From Streptomyces sp. SCSIO 75703 (GTDB taxonomy: Bacteria > Actinomycetota > Actinomycetes > Streptomycetales > Streptomycetaceae): DNA of 64,000 bases. The position numbers were made by a program, and so were the translations under genes. Under the pieces are notes generated by a model. That model did not search any database. It saw only the letters and a program-made list of their open reading frames with translations, and had not been told where the DNA came from. The stretch spans positions 4,030,001 to 4,094,000 of the forward strand of contig NZ_CP144555.1 of NCBI RefSeq assembly GCF_036607905.1, given 5' to 3'. This document shows, one piece after another, positions 41,760-51,100 of the stretch. Position 1 is the first letter of the stretch. Each line of letters opens with the position of its first letter.

Positions 41760-42103
41760 CGGCTGCCCGGCTGGCTCGGCGAGCGGAACCTCGACGTCCA
41801 CGCCGGGGAGTTCGAACGGACCGGTCTGCCCGGGGCGCTGAACCGCTACCGGAACATGGACCGCGACTGGGCGGACCCCGCCGCCTTCCACGGCGCCCCC
41901 TCACGCAGCCGTCCCCGTTCCTCGGCGGCGCCCGGGACGCCTCCACGACCTGGCTGGCCGGCGCGATCGAGGCGTACCCCGTCACCCTGCCGGGCCTGGT
42001 CACGTCCCGCGTCCTGGAGGGCTGCGGCCACTGGATCCAGCAGGAGCGTCCCGGGGAGGCCAACCGCGCGCTGACCGACTGGCCCGCCACGCTGCCCGCC
42101 TGA
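41760..42103 (+). pseudogene. C-terminal remnant of an epoxide hydrolase-like alpha/beta hydrolase
   Basis: The first frame reads LPGWLGERNLDVHAGEFERT and GALNRYRNMDRDW to about 41900. A 1-nt loss then moves the homology to another frame: PSPFLGGARDASTTWLAGAI, then LEGCGHWIQQERPGEANRAL, ending at a TGA at 42101-42103. GHWxQxE holds the catalytic His of epoxide hydrolase-type proteins. The N-terminal two thirds with the nucleophile are absent, so this is a dead fragment fused to the previous remnant. Confidence 0.75.
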
Positions 42104-42168
42104 CGTCACCGGGCGGCTGGGGCCACCGTCCGTCACCGGGCGGCCGGTCGCCCCGGCGGGCGGCCGGG

Positions 42169-42654
42169 TCAGGGGCGGGCGAGGGTCTTGGCGTAGCAGA
42201 GGCTCTCCTCGTGGTGGCGGTAGTAGCCGAACTTCTCGCAGGGGGCGTAGCCGCTGGAGGCGTACAGGGCGACCGCCTCGGGCTGCTTCGTGCCGGTCTC
42301 CAGGACCATGCGGACGCGGCCCGCCGCGCGCGCGTCCTCCTCCAGCAGTGCCAGGATGCGCCGGGCCAGGCCGCGCCCGCGCATCTGCTCGATCACGAAC
42401 ATCCGCTTCAGTTCCGCGTCCCCGTCGAGGTTGCCCTCGTCGTTGGCGTCCTGGCCGCGCCAGCCGCCGGAGGCGACCGGGACGCCTTTGTCGTCGTACG
42501 CGAGGAGGTACAGCCCGTGCGGCGGGGCGAAGTCCAACGGGCTCAGGTGGGTGGCGTCGCCGCCGTCGCCGTAGCGCACGTCGTACTCGGCCTGTACCTC
42601 GTCGTTGAGCTTCAGCGCGTCGGGGTGGTCGAAGGGGACCGGGCGGATGTCCAT
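42169..42654 (-). CDS. GNAT-family N-acetyltransferase
   Basis: A 161-aa single-domain acetyltransferase. The acetyl-CoA loop is MFVIEQMRGRGLARRILALL (R-x-x-G-x-G/A form RGRGLA) near residues 88-107, and the C-terminal ETGTKQPEAVALYASSGYAP is typical. The substrate, an amine, is unknown. The ATG at 42654 gives the standard start. It is divergent from the exonuclease III gene, with 67 bp between. Confidence 0.9.
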   Translation of the reverse strand: MDIRPVPFDHPDALKLNDEVQAEYDVRYGDGGDATHLSPLDFAPPHGLYLLAYDDKGVPVASGGWRGQDANDEGNLDGDAELKRMFVIEQMRGRGLARRILALLEEDARAAGRVRMVLETGTKQPEAVALYASSGYAPCEKFGYYRHHEESLCYAKTLARP

Positions 42655-42721
42655 GCTGCCTTCCGTGGGTCGATGCGGTCCCGGAGCGGGACACCGTCCA
42701 GTGTGCCGGTATCGTGCCGGG

Positions 42722-43525
42722 ATGCTCACCGTGACCTCCGTCAACGTCAATGGTCTGCGCGCCGCCGCCAGGAAGGGCTTCGTGGAGTGGCTCGCGGACA
42801 CCCCTGCCGACGCGCTGTGCCTCCAGGAGGTGCGGGCCGAGCCGCACCAGCTCCCCGAGCACGTCCGCGCCCCCGAGGGCTGGCACGTCACGCACGTCCC
42901 CGCCGAGGCCAAGGGCCGGGCCGGCGTCTCCCTCTACACCCGCCGCGAGCCCGACCGGGTCCGGGTCGGCTTCGGCTCGGCGGAGTTCGAGAACAGCGGC
43001 CGGTACGTCGAGGCGGACCTGCCCGGTGTGACGATCGCCTCCCTCTACCTGCCCTCGGGCGAGGTCGGCACGGAGCGGCAGGACGAGAAGATCCGCTTCA
43101 TGGACGCCTTCCTCGGCCACCTCAAGGAGCTGCGCGAGCGGGCCGCCGCCGACGGGCGCGAGGTCGTCGTCTGCGGCGACTGGAACATCGCGCACGAGCA
43201 GGCCGACCTCAAGAACTGGCGCGGCAACACCAAGAACTCCGGTTTCCTCCCCGAGGAGCGCGCCTGGCTGAGCCGTGTCCTCGACCCGGCCGACGGCGGG
43301 TACGTCGATGTCGTGCGCGCCCTGCACCCGGGCGTCGAGGGGCCCTACTCGTGGTGGTCCTACCGGGGCCGGGCCTTCGACAACGACACGGGCTGGCGCA
43401 TCGACCTCCAGGCGGCGACGCCGGGTCTCGCCGCCCGCGCCGTCAAGGCGTACGTCGAGCGGGCCGCCTCGCACACCGAGCGCTGGTCCGACCACGCGCC
43501 CGTCACCGTCGTCTACGACGTGTAG
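42722..43525 (+). CDS. xth: Exodeoxyribonuclease III (AP endonuclease)
   Basis: A 267-aa Mg-dependent endonuclease/exonuclease/phosphatase-family enzyme that cuts at abasic sites and degrades 3' ends in base excision repair. Motifs are TVTSVNVNGLRAA (N-terminal Asn), CLQEVRAEP with the metal Glu near 35-43, CGDWNIAHEQADLKN with the Asp/Asn pair near 150-165, and the C-terminal RWSDHAPVTVVYDV with the catalytic Asp-His. Length fits ExoA/Xth. Its last 13 nt overlap the convergent MerR gene. Confidence 0.95.
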   Translation: MLTVTSVNVNGLRAAARKGFVEWLADTPADALCLQEVRAEPHQLPEHVRAPEGWHVTHVPAEAKGRAGVSLYTRREPDRVRVGFGSAEFENSGRYVEADLPGVTIASLYLPSGEVGTERQDEKIRFMDAFLGHLKELRERAAADGREVVVCGDWNIAHEQADLKNWRGNTKNSGFLPEERAWLSRVLDPADGGYVDVVRALHPGVEGPYSWWSYRGRAFDNDTGWRIDLQAATPGLAARAVKAYVERAASHTERWSDHAPVTVVYDV

Positions 43526-44295
43526 GGCTCCCCGCGCGGGCCCGCGTCCCCCGCGGACCCGCGCGGCGCGCTCCCCGGGCCCGCGTCCCCCGCGCCGTCC
43601 CCCGGGCCGCCTTCCGCCCCCGGCCGGTCGCCGCCCCCCTCGCCCGCCGCTCCGTCCGCCCGCCGTATCCGGCGGTCCAGGGCGAGGGAGAGTTCCGCCT
43701 CCACCACGCTGCGGGCCAGGGGGCGCAGGCGGTGCAGGTCGGGGTCGGGGGCGTGGCGCAGGACCAGGTCGGCGAAGAGCGCGGCCAGGGCGTCGGCGTG
43801 CTCGCGTACCCGGCGGCCGGCGCCGAGCACCTCGGCGAGGGGGATGCCCTCGCGGACCAGGGCGGAGGAGACGTCCAGGAGGCGGTTGCTGATGTGGACG
43901 ATCTGGTCGCCGTCGGTGCCGACGTACCCCAGTTCCATCGCGGCGGCCAGGTTCTCCGGGGTGACCTCGCCCTCGAAGCGCGCCGCCAGTTCCTGCGGGG
44001 TGAGGCGGACCGGGGTCTCCTCGGTGGGCTCGCCCACCCCCAGCAGGTCGCCGACGTCGCGGCCGTGGTCGAAGGCGTCGGCCAGCTCCGCTATGCCGTT
44101 CAGGGTGTGCCCGCGCTCCAGCAGCGCCGCGATGGTGCGCAGGCGGGCCAGGTGGTGGTCGTCGTACCAGGCGATGCGGCCCTCGCGGCGGGGTGGCGGG
44201 AGCAGTTTGCGTTCGCGGTAGAAGCGCAGGGTGCGCACCGTGACGCCGGCCAGCCGGGCCAGCTCCTCCATGCGGTATTCGCGCTTCTCGGTCAC
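43513..44295 (-). CDS. MerR-family transcriptional regulator
   Basis: A 260-aa regulator. The N-terminal MerR winged helix is clear: YRMEELARLAGVTVRTLRFY, then RIAWYDDHHLARLRTIAALL, with a long dimer helix after. The C-terminal about 60 residues are Gly/Asp/Pro-rich. No metal-binding Cys cluster is present, so it probably senses an organic compound. It is divergent from a monooxygenase-hydrolase-SDR operon and is its likely regulator. GTG start at 44295. Confidence 0.9.
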   Translation of the reverse strand: MTEKREYRMEELARLAGVTVRTLRFYRERKLLPPPRREGRIAWYDDHHLARLRTIAALLERGHTLNGIAELADAFDHGRDVGDLLGVGEPTEETPVRLTPQELAARFEGEVTPENLAAAMELGYVGTDGDQIVHISNRLLDVSSALVREGIPLAEVLGAGRRVREHADALAALFADLVLRHAPDPDLHRLRPLARSVVEAELSLALDRRIRRADGAAGEGGGDRPGAEGGPGDGAGDAGPGSAPRGSAGDAGPRGEPYTS

Positions 44296-44306
44296 TCCCC
44301 GACCTT

Positions 44307-44328
44307 AAGTCGTACCGCCGGTAACTTT
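44307..44328. promoter_or_regulatory. Possible MerR operator
   Basis: A short dyad with core TACC-N3-GGTA (44313-44323) and outer AAGT/ACTT words lies 12 bp from the MerR start, between it and the monooxygenase operon. The outer arms are offset by 2 nt, so symmetry is imperfect. Position is the main support. Confidence 0.35.
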
Positions 44329-44426
44329 CCTCGTCCCGCCCCCTACCCATCGGTACGGCGCTGTTCTACGCTCCCATTGCGCCAGTGTTCACTGGCGTGG
44401 TTCCGGCGACGCGTGGAGGCTTCGGG

Positions 44427-45959
44427 ATGGCCGAGCACGAGCAGGCACGAGAACACGTACGGGTGGCGGTGATCGGGTCCGGCTTCGGCGGACTCGGGGC
44501 CGCCGTGCGGCTGCGCCGCGAGGGGATCACCGACTTCGTCGTCCTCGAACGGGCCGACGGCGTGGGCGGCACCTGGCGGGACAACAGCTATCCGGGATGC
44601 GCCTGCGACGTGCCCTCCCACCTGTACTCCTTCTCCTTCGCGCCCAACCCCGACTGGCCGCGCACCTTCTCCGGGCAGCCGCACATCCGGGCCTACCTGG
44701 AGCGCGTCGCCGACACCTTCGGCCTCCGCCCCCACCTGCGCTTCGGCGCCGAGGTCGAGCGGATGGCGTGGGACCCCGGGCGGCTGCGCTGGGAGCTGAC
44801 GACCGCGAGCGGCGAACTCACCGCCGACGTCGTCGTGTCCGCCACCGGCCCGCTCTCCGACCCCCGCACCCCGGACATCCCCGGCCTGGACACCTTCCCC
44901 GGCAAGGTCTTCCACTCGGCCCGCTGGGACCACGACCACGACCTGACCGGCGAGCGCGTCGCCATGATCGGCACCGGCGCCTCCGCCATCCAGATCGTCC
45001 CCTTCCTCCAGCCGCGGGTCTCCCGGCTGACCCTCTTCCAGCGCACCCCCGCCTGGGTCATGCCCCGCATGGACCGGGCCATCGGCGGCGCCGAACGCGC
45101 CCTGCACCGGGCCCTGCCCGTCACCGCCAAGCTGCGCCGCGGGCTGCTCTGGGGCATCCGCGAACTCCAGGTGCAGGCGTTCACCAAGCACCCCGGGCAA
45201 CTGGGCTTCGTCGAGCGGATCGCCCGGCGCAACATGGCCTCCGCCATCAAGGACCCGGCCCTGCGCGCCAAGCTCACCCCCGACTACCGCATCGGCTGCA
45301 AGCGCATCCTGCTCTCCAACGACTACTACCCGGCGCTCGCCCGCCCCAACGTGGACGTGGTCGCCTCCGGCCTCGCCGAGGTCCGCGGCTCCACCCTGGT
45401 CGCCGCCGACGGCACCGAGGCCGAGGCCGACGCCATCGTCTTCGGCACCGGCTTCCACGTCACCGACATGCCCATCGCCGACCGGGTGGTGGGCGCCGAC
45501 GGCCGCACCCTCGCCGAGACCTGGAAGGGCGGCATGCGGGCGCTGCGCGGCGCCGCCGCGGCCGGCTTCCCCAACTGGATGACGATCATCGGGCCCAACA
45601 CCGGCCTGGGGAACTCCTCCATGATCCTCATGATCGAGTCCCAGTTGAACTACATGGCCGACTACCTGCGCCAACTCGACGTCCTCGGCGGCCGGGTGGC
45701 CCTCGACCCCCGGCCCGAAGCCGTGCGCGCCTGGAACGACCGGGTGCAGCAGCGGATGGAGCGCACCGTGTGGAACACCGGCGGCTGCACGAGCTGGTAC
45801 CTCGACCCCAGCGGCCGCAACACCACCATCTGGCCCGGCACCACCGCCGAGTTCCGGCGCGAGACCCGGCGCGTCGACCTCGCCGAGTACGCGGTGCTGC
45901 GGCCCGCCCCCGCCGCCGTCGCCCCCGGCGCCGACGAGAGCGTGGAGGTGGGCGCGTGA
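44427..45959 (+). CDS. Flavin monooxygenase, Baeyer-Villiger type
   Basis: A 510-aa FAD/NADPH enzyme. The FAD Rossmann motif is VIGSGFGGLGAAV near residues 12-24, and the NADPH-site motif is MIGTGASAIQ near 185. The Baeyer-Villiger signature FxGxxxHxxxW is present as FPGKVFHSARW near 160-170. Such enzymes insert oxygen next to a ketone to make esters or lactones. The coupled downstream hydrolase could open the product and the SDR interconvert alcohol and ketone, forming a ketone-degrading set. The ATG at 44427 has GGAGG upstream. The substrate is unknown. Confidence 0.9.
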   Translation: MAEHEQAREHVRVAVIGSGFGGLGAAVRLRREGITDFVVLERADGVGGTWRDNSYPGCACDVPSHLYSFSFAPNPDWPRTFSGQPHIRAYLERVADTFGLRPHLRFGAEVERMAWDPGRLRWELTTASGELTADVVVSATGPLSDPRTPDIPGLDTFPGKVFHSARWDHDHDLTGERVAMIGTGASAIQIVPFLQPRVSRLTLFQRTPAWVMPRMDRAIGGAERALHRALPVTAKLRRGLLWGIRELQVQAFTKHPGQLGFVERIARRNMASAIKDPALRAKLTPDYRIGCKRILLSNDYYPALARPNVDVVASGLAEVRGSTLVAADGTEAEADAIVFGTGFHVTDMPIADRVVGADGRTLAETWKGGMRALRGAAAAGFPNWMTIIGPNTGLGNSSMILMIESQLNYMADYLRQLDVLGGRVALDPRPEAVRAWNDRVQQRMERTVWNTGGCTSWYLDPSGRNTTIWPGTTAEFRRETRRVDLAEYAVLRPAPAAVAPGADESVEVGA

Positions 45960-46891
45960 GCCGCCTGACCCGCGCCGCCGACGGGCCCCACACCCCGCCC
46001 GCCCCCGCCCGCGAACTCACCGTCGTCTCCGCCGACGGGGCCCGGCTCCACGTCGAGGTGCACGGCCCCGAAGGCGCCCCCGCGATCGTCCTCTCGCACG
46101 GCTGGACCTGCTCCACCGCCTTCTGGGCCGCCCAGATCCGCGCCCTCGCCGCCGACCACCGCGTCATCGCCTACGACCAGCGCGGCCACGGCCGCAGCCC
46201 GGCGAGCGCGGCGTGCGGCACCGAGGCCCTCGCCGACGACCTGGAAGCCGTCCTGGAGGCGGTGCTCGCGCCCGGCGAACGGGCCGTGATCGGCGGGCAC
46301 TCGATGGGCGGCATGACGGTGCTGGCCGCCGCCGGCCGGCCCTCGCTGAGCGTCCGCGCCGCCGCCGTCCTGCTGTGCAGCACCGGCGGCTCCCGGCTGG
46401 TCGCCTCCGCCACCCTGTTCCCGCTGCCGCCCGGCCGGGCCCGCACCTGGCTCACCCGGCGGGCGCTCGGCTCCCGCGCCCCGCTCGGCCCGGTCACGCC
46501 GCTGTCCCGCGCGATCCTCAAGTACGGGACCATGGGCCCCGGTGCGGCACCGCGGATGGTCGACGCCTGCGCCCGCGTCGTGCACGCCTGCCCGCGCGAC
46601 GTCCGGCACGCCTGGTCGCGGGTGCTGGACGGGCTCGACCTCGACGAGCGCGTGCCCGCGCTGGACCTTCCCGTGGAGATCGTCGTCGGCACCGCCGACC
46701 GGCTCACGCCGCCCGTGCACGCCCGCGCGCTCGCCGCCCGCCTGCCCCGGTGCACCGGCCTCACCGAACTGCCCGGGGTCGGCCACATGACCCCGGTGGA
46801 GGCGCCCGACCTCGTCACCTCGACGCTGCGCGCCCTCGCCGCCGCCCATCTGCCCGCCAGGGCCGCCGTACCCGCCAAGGAGGACGCATGA
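45956..46891 (+). CDS. Alpha/beta-fold hydrolase
   Basis: A 311-aa hydrolase with the nucleophile elbow GGHSMGGMT near residue 110, oxyanion region LSHGWTCSTAFW near 42-53, acid loop VVGTADRLTPP, and catalytic His in GVGHMTPVE. It overlaps the monooxygenase stop as GTGA and the following SDR as ATGA, so it is strictly operonic. It is likely to cleave the ester or lactone formed by the monooxygenase. Confidence 0.9.
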   Translation: MSRLTRAADGPHTPPAPARELTVVSADGARLHVEVHGPEGAPAIVLSHGWTCSTAFWAAQIRALAADHRVIAYDQRGHGRSPASAACGTEALADDLEAVLEAVLAPGERAVIGGHSMGGMTVLAAAGRPSLSVRAAAVLLCSTGGSRLVASATLFPLPPGRARTWLTRRALGSRAPLGPVTPLSRAILKYGTMGPGAAPRMVDACARVVHACPRDVRHAWSRVLDGLDLDERVPALDLPVEIVVGTADRLTPPVHARALAARLPRCTGLTELPGVGHMTPVEAPDLVTSTLRALAAAHLPARAAVPAKEDA

Positions 46892-47772
46892 CCAGGGTGA
46901 ACCTGGAAGGACGGGTCGCCGTCATCACCGGGGCCGCCCGCGGCGTCGGAGAGCTGCTGGCCCGCAAGCTCTCGGCGCGCGGCGTGCGCGTCGCGCTCGT
47001 CGGACTGGAGCCGGACGCCCTGCGGGAGGTCGCCGGGCGGCTGCACGGCGAGAGCGCCTGCTGGGACGCCGACGTCACCGACGCCGAGGCGATGGCCCGC
47101 GTCGCCGAGGAGGCCGAGGAACGCTTCGGCCGGATCGACATCGTGGTCGCCAACGCGGGCGTCGCCACCGGCGGCCCGTTCGCCGACTCCGACCCGGAGT
47201 CCTGGCGCCGGGTGATCGAGGTCAACCTCGTCGGCTCGGCGGTCACCGCCCGCGCCTTCCTGCCCGCCCTGCTGCGCAGCCGCGGCTACCTGCTCCAGAT
47301 CGCCTCCCTCGCCGCGATCACCCCCGCGCCCATGATGACCGCGTACTGCGCCTCCAAGTCCGGTGTGGAGGCGTACGCCCACTGCCTGCGGGCCGAGGTC
47401 GGGCACCGGGGCGTCAAGGTCGGCGTCGGCTACCTCTCGTGGACCGACACCGACATGGTGCGCGGCGCCGACCGGGACGACGTGATGCGGGAGTTGCGGC
47501 AGCGGCTGCCCTGGCCGTCGAACAAGACGTATCCGCTCGGGCCGGCCGTCGACCGCCTCGTCGAGGGCATCGAGCGGCGCTCCGCCCACGTGTACGGGCA
47601 GTGGTGGCTGCGCGGCATGCAGGGGGTGCGCGGCTGCCTGCCGTCGGTCATCGGGACCGTCGGGCAGCGCGAGGTGCGGCGCGTCGCGGACCGGCTGACC
47701 GGCATGGGCACCGGACTGGTCGGGGCGGGCGGCGCGGCCGACGAGAAGCACCGCACCACGGTGCGTCACTGA
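46888..47772 (+). CDS. Short-chain dehydrogenase/reductase
   Basis: A 294-aa classical SDR. The cofactor motif is TGAARGVGE near residues 14-22, then VVANAGVA (NAG motif), and the catalytic Ser region QIASLAAITPA with YxxxK as YCASK. It is third in the monooxygenase operon and would oxidise or reduce an alcohol/ketone intermediate. The C-terminal 40 residues extend beyond the minimal SDR length. Confidence 0.92.
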   Translation: MTRVNLEGRVAVITGAARGVGELLARKLSARGVRVALVGLEPDALREVAGRLHGESACWDADVTDAEAMARVAEEAEERFGRIDIVVANAGVATGGPFADSDPESWRRVIEVNLVGSAVTARAFLPALLRSRGYLLQIASLAAITPAPMMTAYCASKSGVEAYAHCLRAEVGHRGVKVGVGYLSWTDTDMVRGADRDDVMRELRQRLPWPSNKTYPLGPAVDRLVEGIERRSAHVYGQWWLRGMQGVRGCLPSVIGTVGQREVRRVADRLTGMGTGLVGAGGAADEKHRTTVRH

Positions 47773-47858
47773 TCGACATGCGGAGGGTCACCGCCCGTGT
47801 GACGCTGAGCGGGCCCGGCCGATCCGGCCGGCCCCGATCAGCACAGGAGTTGACCCTC

Positions 47859-48035
47859 ATGGGTATCAAGGACCAGTTCCAGGACAAGGCCGAGCGCATG
47901 CAGCAGCAGGGCAAGCAGCGTGCCGAGCAGGCCAAGGAGCAGATACGCGACCGAGGCCGCCGCGACGACGACGAGAGGGACCAGCCCTCGCGCCGCGAGC
48001 CGGACGACCGCTTCTCGCAGGACCGCGACGCCTGA
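47859..48035 (+). CDS. Small highly charged protein
   Basis: A 58-aa protein, GIKDQFQDKAERMQQQGKQR then EQAKEQIRDRGRRDDDERDQ, entirely hydrophilic with a helical N-terminal half and a disordered, charged end. It recalls CsbD-like and other stress-related small proteins only in composition. The ATG at 47859 has AGGAG upstream. A strong hairpin follows 15 nt after the stop. Confidence 0.7.
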   Translation: MGIKDQFQDKAERMQQQGKQRAEQAKEQIRDRGRRDDDERDQPSRREPDDRFSQDRDA

Positions 48036-48050
48036 CGCGCCGGCCGCACC

Positions 48051-48087
48051 GAAGGGGCGCTCCCCGCCGCACGGGGAGCGCCCCTTC
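48051..48087. terminator. Bidirectional terminator
   Basis: 16-nt perfect arms (48051-48066 and 48072-48087) with loop CCGCA lie between the small charged-protein gene (+) and the tricorn protease gene (-). Flanking GAA and TTC complete the symmetry. Confidence 0.8.
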
Positions 48088-48101
48088 CGCCCGCCCTGCC
48101 C

Positions 48102-51100
48102 CTACCGGCGCGGCGGCAGCGGCGGACGGGAGCGGTCGGGTACGTCGCCGTAGTCGGGCGGCGACGCCGGCGGCTCGGTCTCCAGCAGCTCCAGCGCGAT
48201 CCGCACCGCCTCGTCCAGCACCGTGTAGCGGCCCTCGGCCCAGTCCAGGGGCGTGCGCAGCGCCTCCACGTCGGGGGCGACGCCGTGGTTCTCCACGGAC
48301 CAGCCGTACGCGTCGAACCAGGCGGCGTTCATCGGCACCGTGATCACCGTGCCGTCGCCCAGCCGGTGGCGTCCGGTCATGCCGACCACCCCGCCCCAGG
48401 TGCGCTGTCCGACCACGGGCCCGAGCGAGAGCAGCTTGAACGCCGCCGTGATCATGTCGCCGTCGGAGGAGGTCGCCTCGTCGGCGAGGGCCACCACCGG
48501 GCCCCGCGGGGCGTTGGAGGCGTACGACACGGGCTGCGCGTCCCGCGTGAGGTCCCAGCCGAGGATGGTGCGGGTGAGCTTCTCGACGACCAGTTCGCTG
48601 ATGTGGCCGCCCGCGTTGCCGCGCACGTCCACGATGAGGGCGGGCCGGGACACCTCCATGCGCAGGTCGCGGTTGAACTGGGCCCAGCCGGAGCCGCCCA
48701 TGTCCGGGATGTGCAGGTAGCCGCAGCGTCCGCCGCTCAACTCCCGGACCACCTCGCGGCGTTTGGCGACCCAGTCCTGGTAGCGCAGCGGGCGTTCGTC
48801 GACGAGGGGCACGACGGCGACCCGGCGCGGCGGACCCGCCGTCCGGGGTGCCCCGGCCCCCTCCGCGACCCGCGCCACGTCCGTGGCGGCCGGGACCTCC
48901 GGGTTGCCGGGGAGTTCGGGCAGCCCCCGGGCCGGGGGCGGTGGGGCGGCGGGCTGCTCGAAGGTCAGCTCCACCGTCGTCCCGCCCGCGCCCGCCAGCA
49001 GCGGGGAGGGGCCGGCCACCGGGTCCACGGGCCGGCCGTCGACGTGGGTGAGGACCGCGCCGTCCCGGATGCCGGTGCCGGCCAGCGGCGAGCGGGCCCG
49101 CGAGTCCGAGGAGTCGCCGGGCAGGATGCGCTTGACCGTCCACCGGCCGTCCCGGGAGACGAAGTTGGCGCCGAGCAGGCCCTGCCAGCGCTGGTAGGAG
49201 GCCGGCCCCTCGTTGCGCCGGGCGGCGGACACGTAGGCGTGCGACGTGCCCAGCTCGCCCAGGACCTCCCGGAGCAGGTCGGCGAACTCGTCGGGGGAGG
49301 CGACGCGTTCGACCAGCGGGCGGTACTGGTCGAGCACCGCGTCCCAGTCGATGCCGCACATGCCCGGGTCCCAGAAGTAGGCCCGGATGAGCCGGCCCGC
49401 CTCCTCGTACGACTGGCGCCACTCGGCGGCCGGGTCGACCTGGTGCAGGATGCGGCGCAGGTCGATCCAGGTGGTGGAGTCGCCGTCGCCCGGCTCGGTG
49501 GCGGGGACCGCCCGCAGGTCCCCCTCGTCCAGCACCACCAGCCGGGTGCCGTCGCCGCTGACCTGGAACCAGTCGAGGTGGGCGACGAGTTCGGACTTCT
49601 TCGCCTTGGCCGGGCTGAAGTGCTCCAGAGTGGGCCGTTCGCTCGGGTCGTCCGGGTTGGCGAAGGTCTCGCCGAGCGCGCCGGAGATCGGCCAGCGCAG
49701 CCAGACCAGTCCGCCGCCCGCGACCGGGTGCAGCGCCGAGTACTTGGACGCGGTCACCGGGAACGGCGTCACCCGGGCCTCCAGCCCCTCCGTCTCCACG
49801 GTCACCGCGCCGCCCTCGCCGCCCTCGTCCTCCACCGGGTCCAGCCCGCCGGCGGCCGGACGGCCCTCGGGGTTCAGCGCGAAGGGGGACGGCGTCGCCG
49901 ACGACAGCGGGACGAGGTAGGGGCGGCAGCCCAGCGGGAAGGACAGGTCGCCGGTGTGCACGTCGTAGACCGGGTCGAAGCCGCGCCAGGACAGGAAGGC
50001 GAGGTAGCGGCCGTCGCGGGTGAAGACCGGGTTCTCGTCCTCGAAGCGGCCGTTGGTCACGTCGACGACGAGCGGTCCGTCCCCGTCGGCGATGCGGGCC
50101 ATCTTGATCTGCCGCAGCGAGCGGCCGATCCCGGGGTGGGACCACGTCAGCCAGGCCCCGTCCGGGGAGAAGGCGAGGTCGCGCACCGGCCCGTTGACCG
50201 AGCGGATCAGCTCCGTGACCCCGCCGCCGGGGCCGAGCGCCCCGGCGTCCCCGGTGTCCGGGCCGGCTCCGGGGCCGTCGGCCGTCCCGGTCTCGTCCGG
50301 GACCGGGGGCGGGCCCGCGGCCTGGGTGTCGTCGGCGACGTCCAGCAGCAGCAGCCGGCCGTCGTGCGAGGCGACCGCGAGCCGTTCGCCCTCCGGGTCG
50401 GACACCAGCTCCAGCACCCGGCCCAGCTCTCCGGAGGCCAGCCGCCGCACCTCCCGGCCGCCGGTCGCCCGGGGCAGGTGGGCGATCTCGACGGCGTCCT
50501 CGCCCTCCGCGTCGGTCACGTAGGCGACCCGGCCGCTCGCCCCCAGCATCTCCGGCAGCCGCACCCGTACGCCCGGGGTGTCCGCGATCGTGCGGGCCGG
50601 CCCGTCGCGGTGGGTGAGCCAGTACAGGCTGCCCCGGACGACGACCGCGCTCGCCCGGCCCGTCTCGTCGACGGAGAGCCCGCCCACGTGGTGCGCGGCC
50701 GGCACCTGGTACGGGCGCCGTCCCGCGCGCGGCCCGCTCAGCCGGACGTCCAGCCGCCGCGGCACGGAGTCGGGGGCGAGGTCGTCGACGATCCACAGGT
50801 CGCCCGCGCACTGGTACACCACCCGGGTGCCGTCGCTCGACGCGTGCCGGGCGTAGCAGGCGTCGTGGTCGGTGTGGCGGCGCAGGCCGGTGCCGTCGTG
50901 GGCGCAGGAGTAGAGGTTGCCGACGCCCTCGTGGTCGGAGAGGAAGGCGACCCGGCCCCCGACGAGCATGGGGGAGTGCAGGTGCCCGCCGAGACCGGGG
51001 AGCAGGCGCCGCCCGTCCAGCCAGAGCCGGCCGGTCGCCCCGCCCCGGTAGCGCTTCCAGGCGGCCGGTTCGTGCGGCGGGGTGCCGGTCAGGAGCAGGG

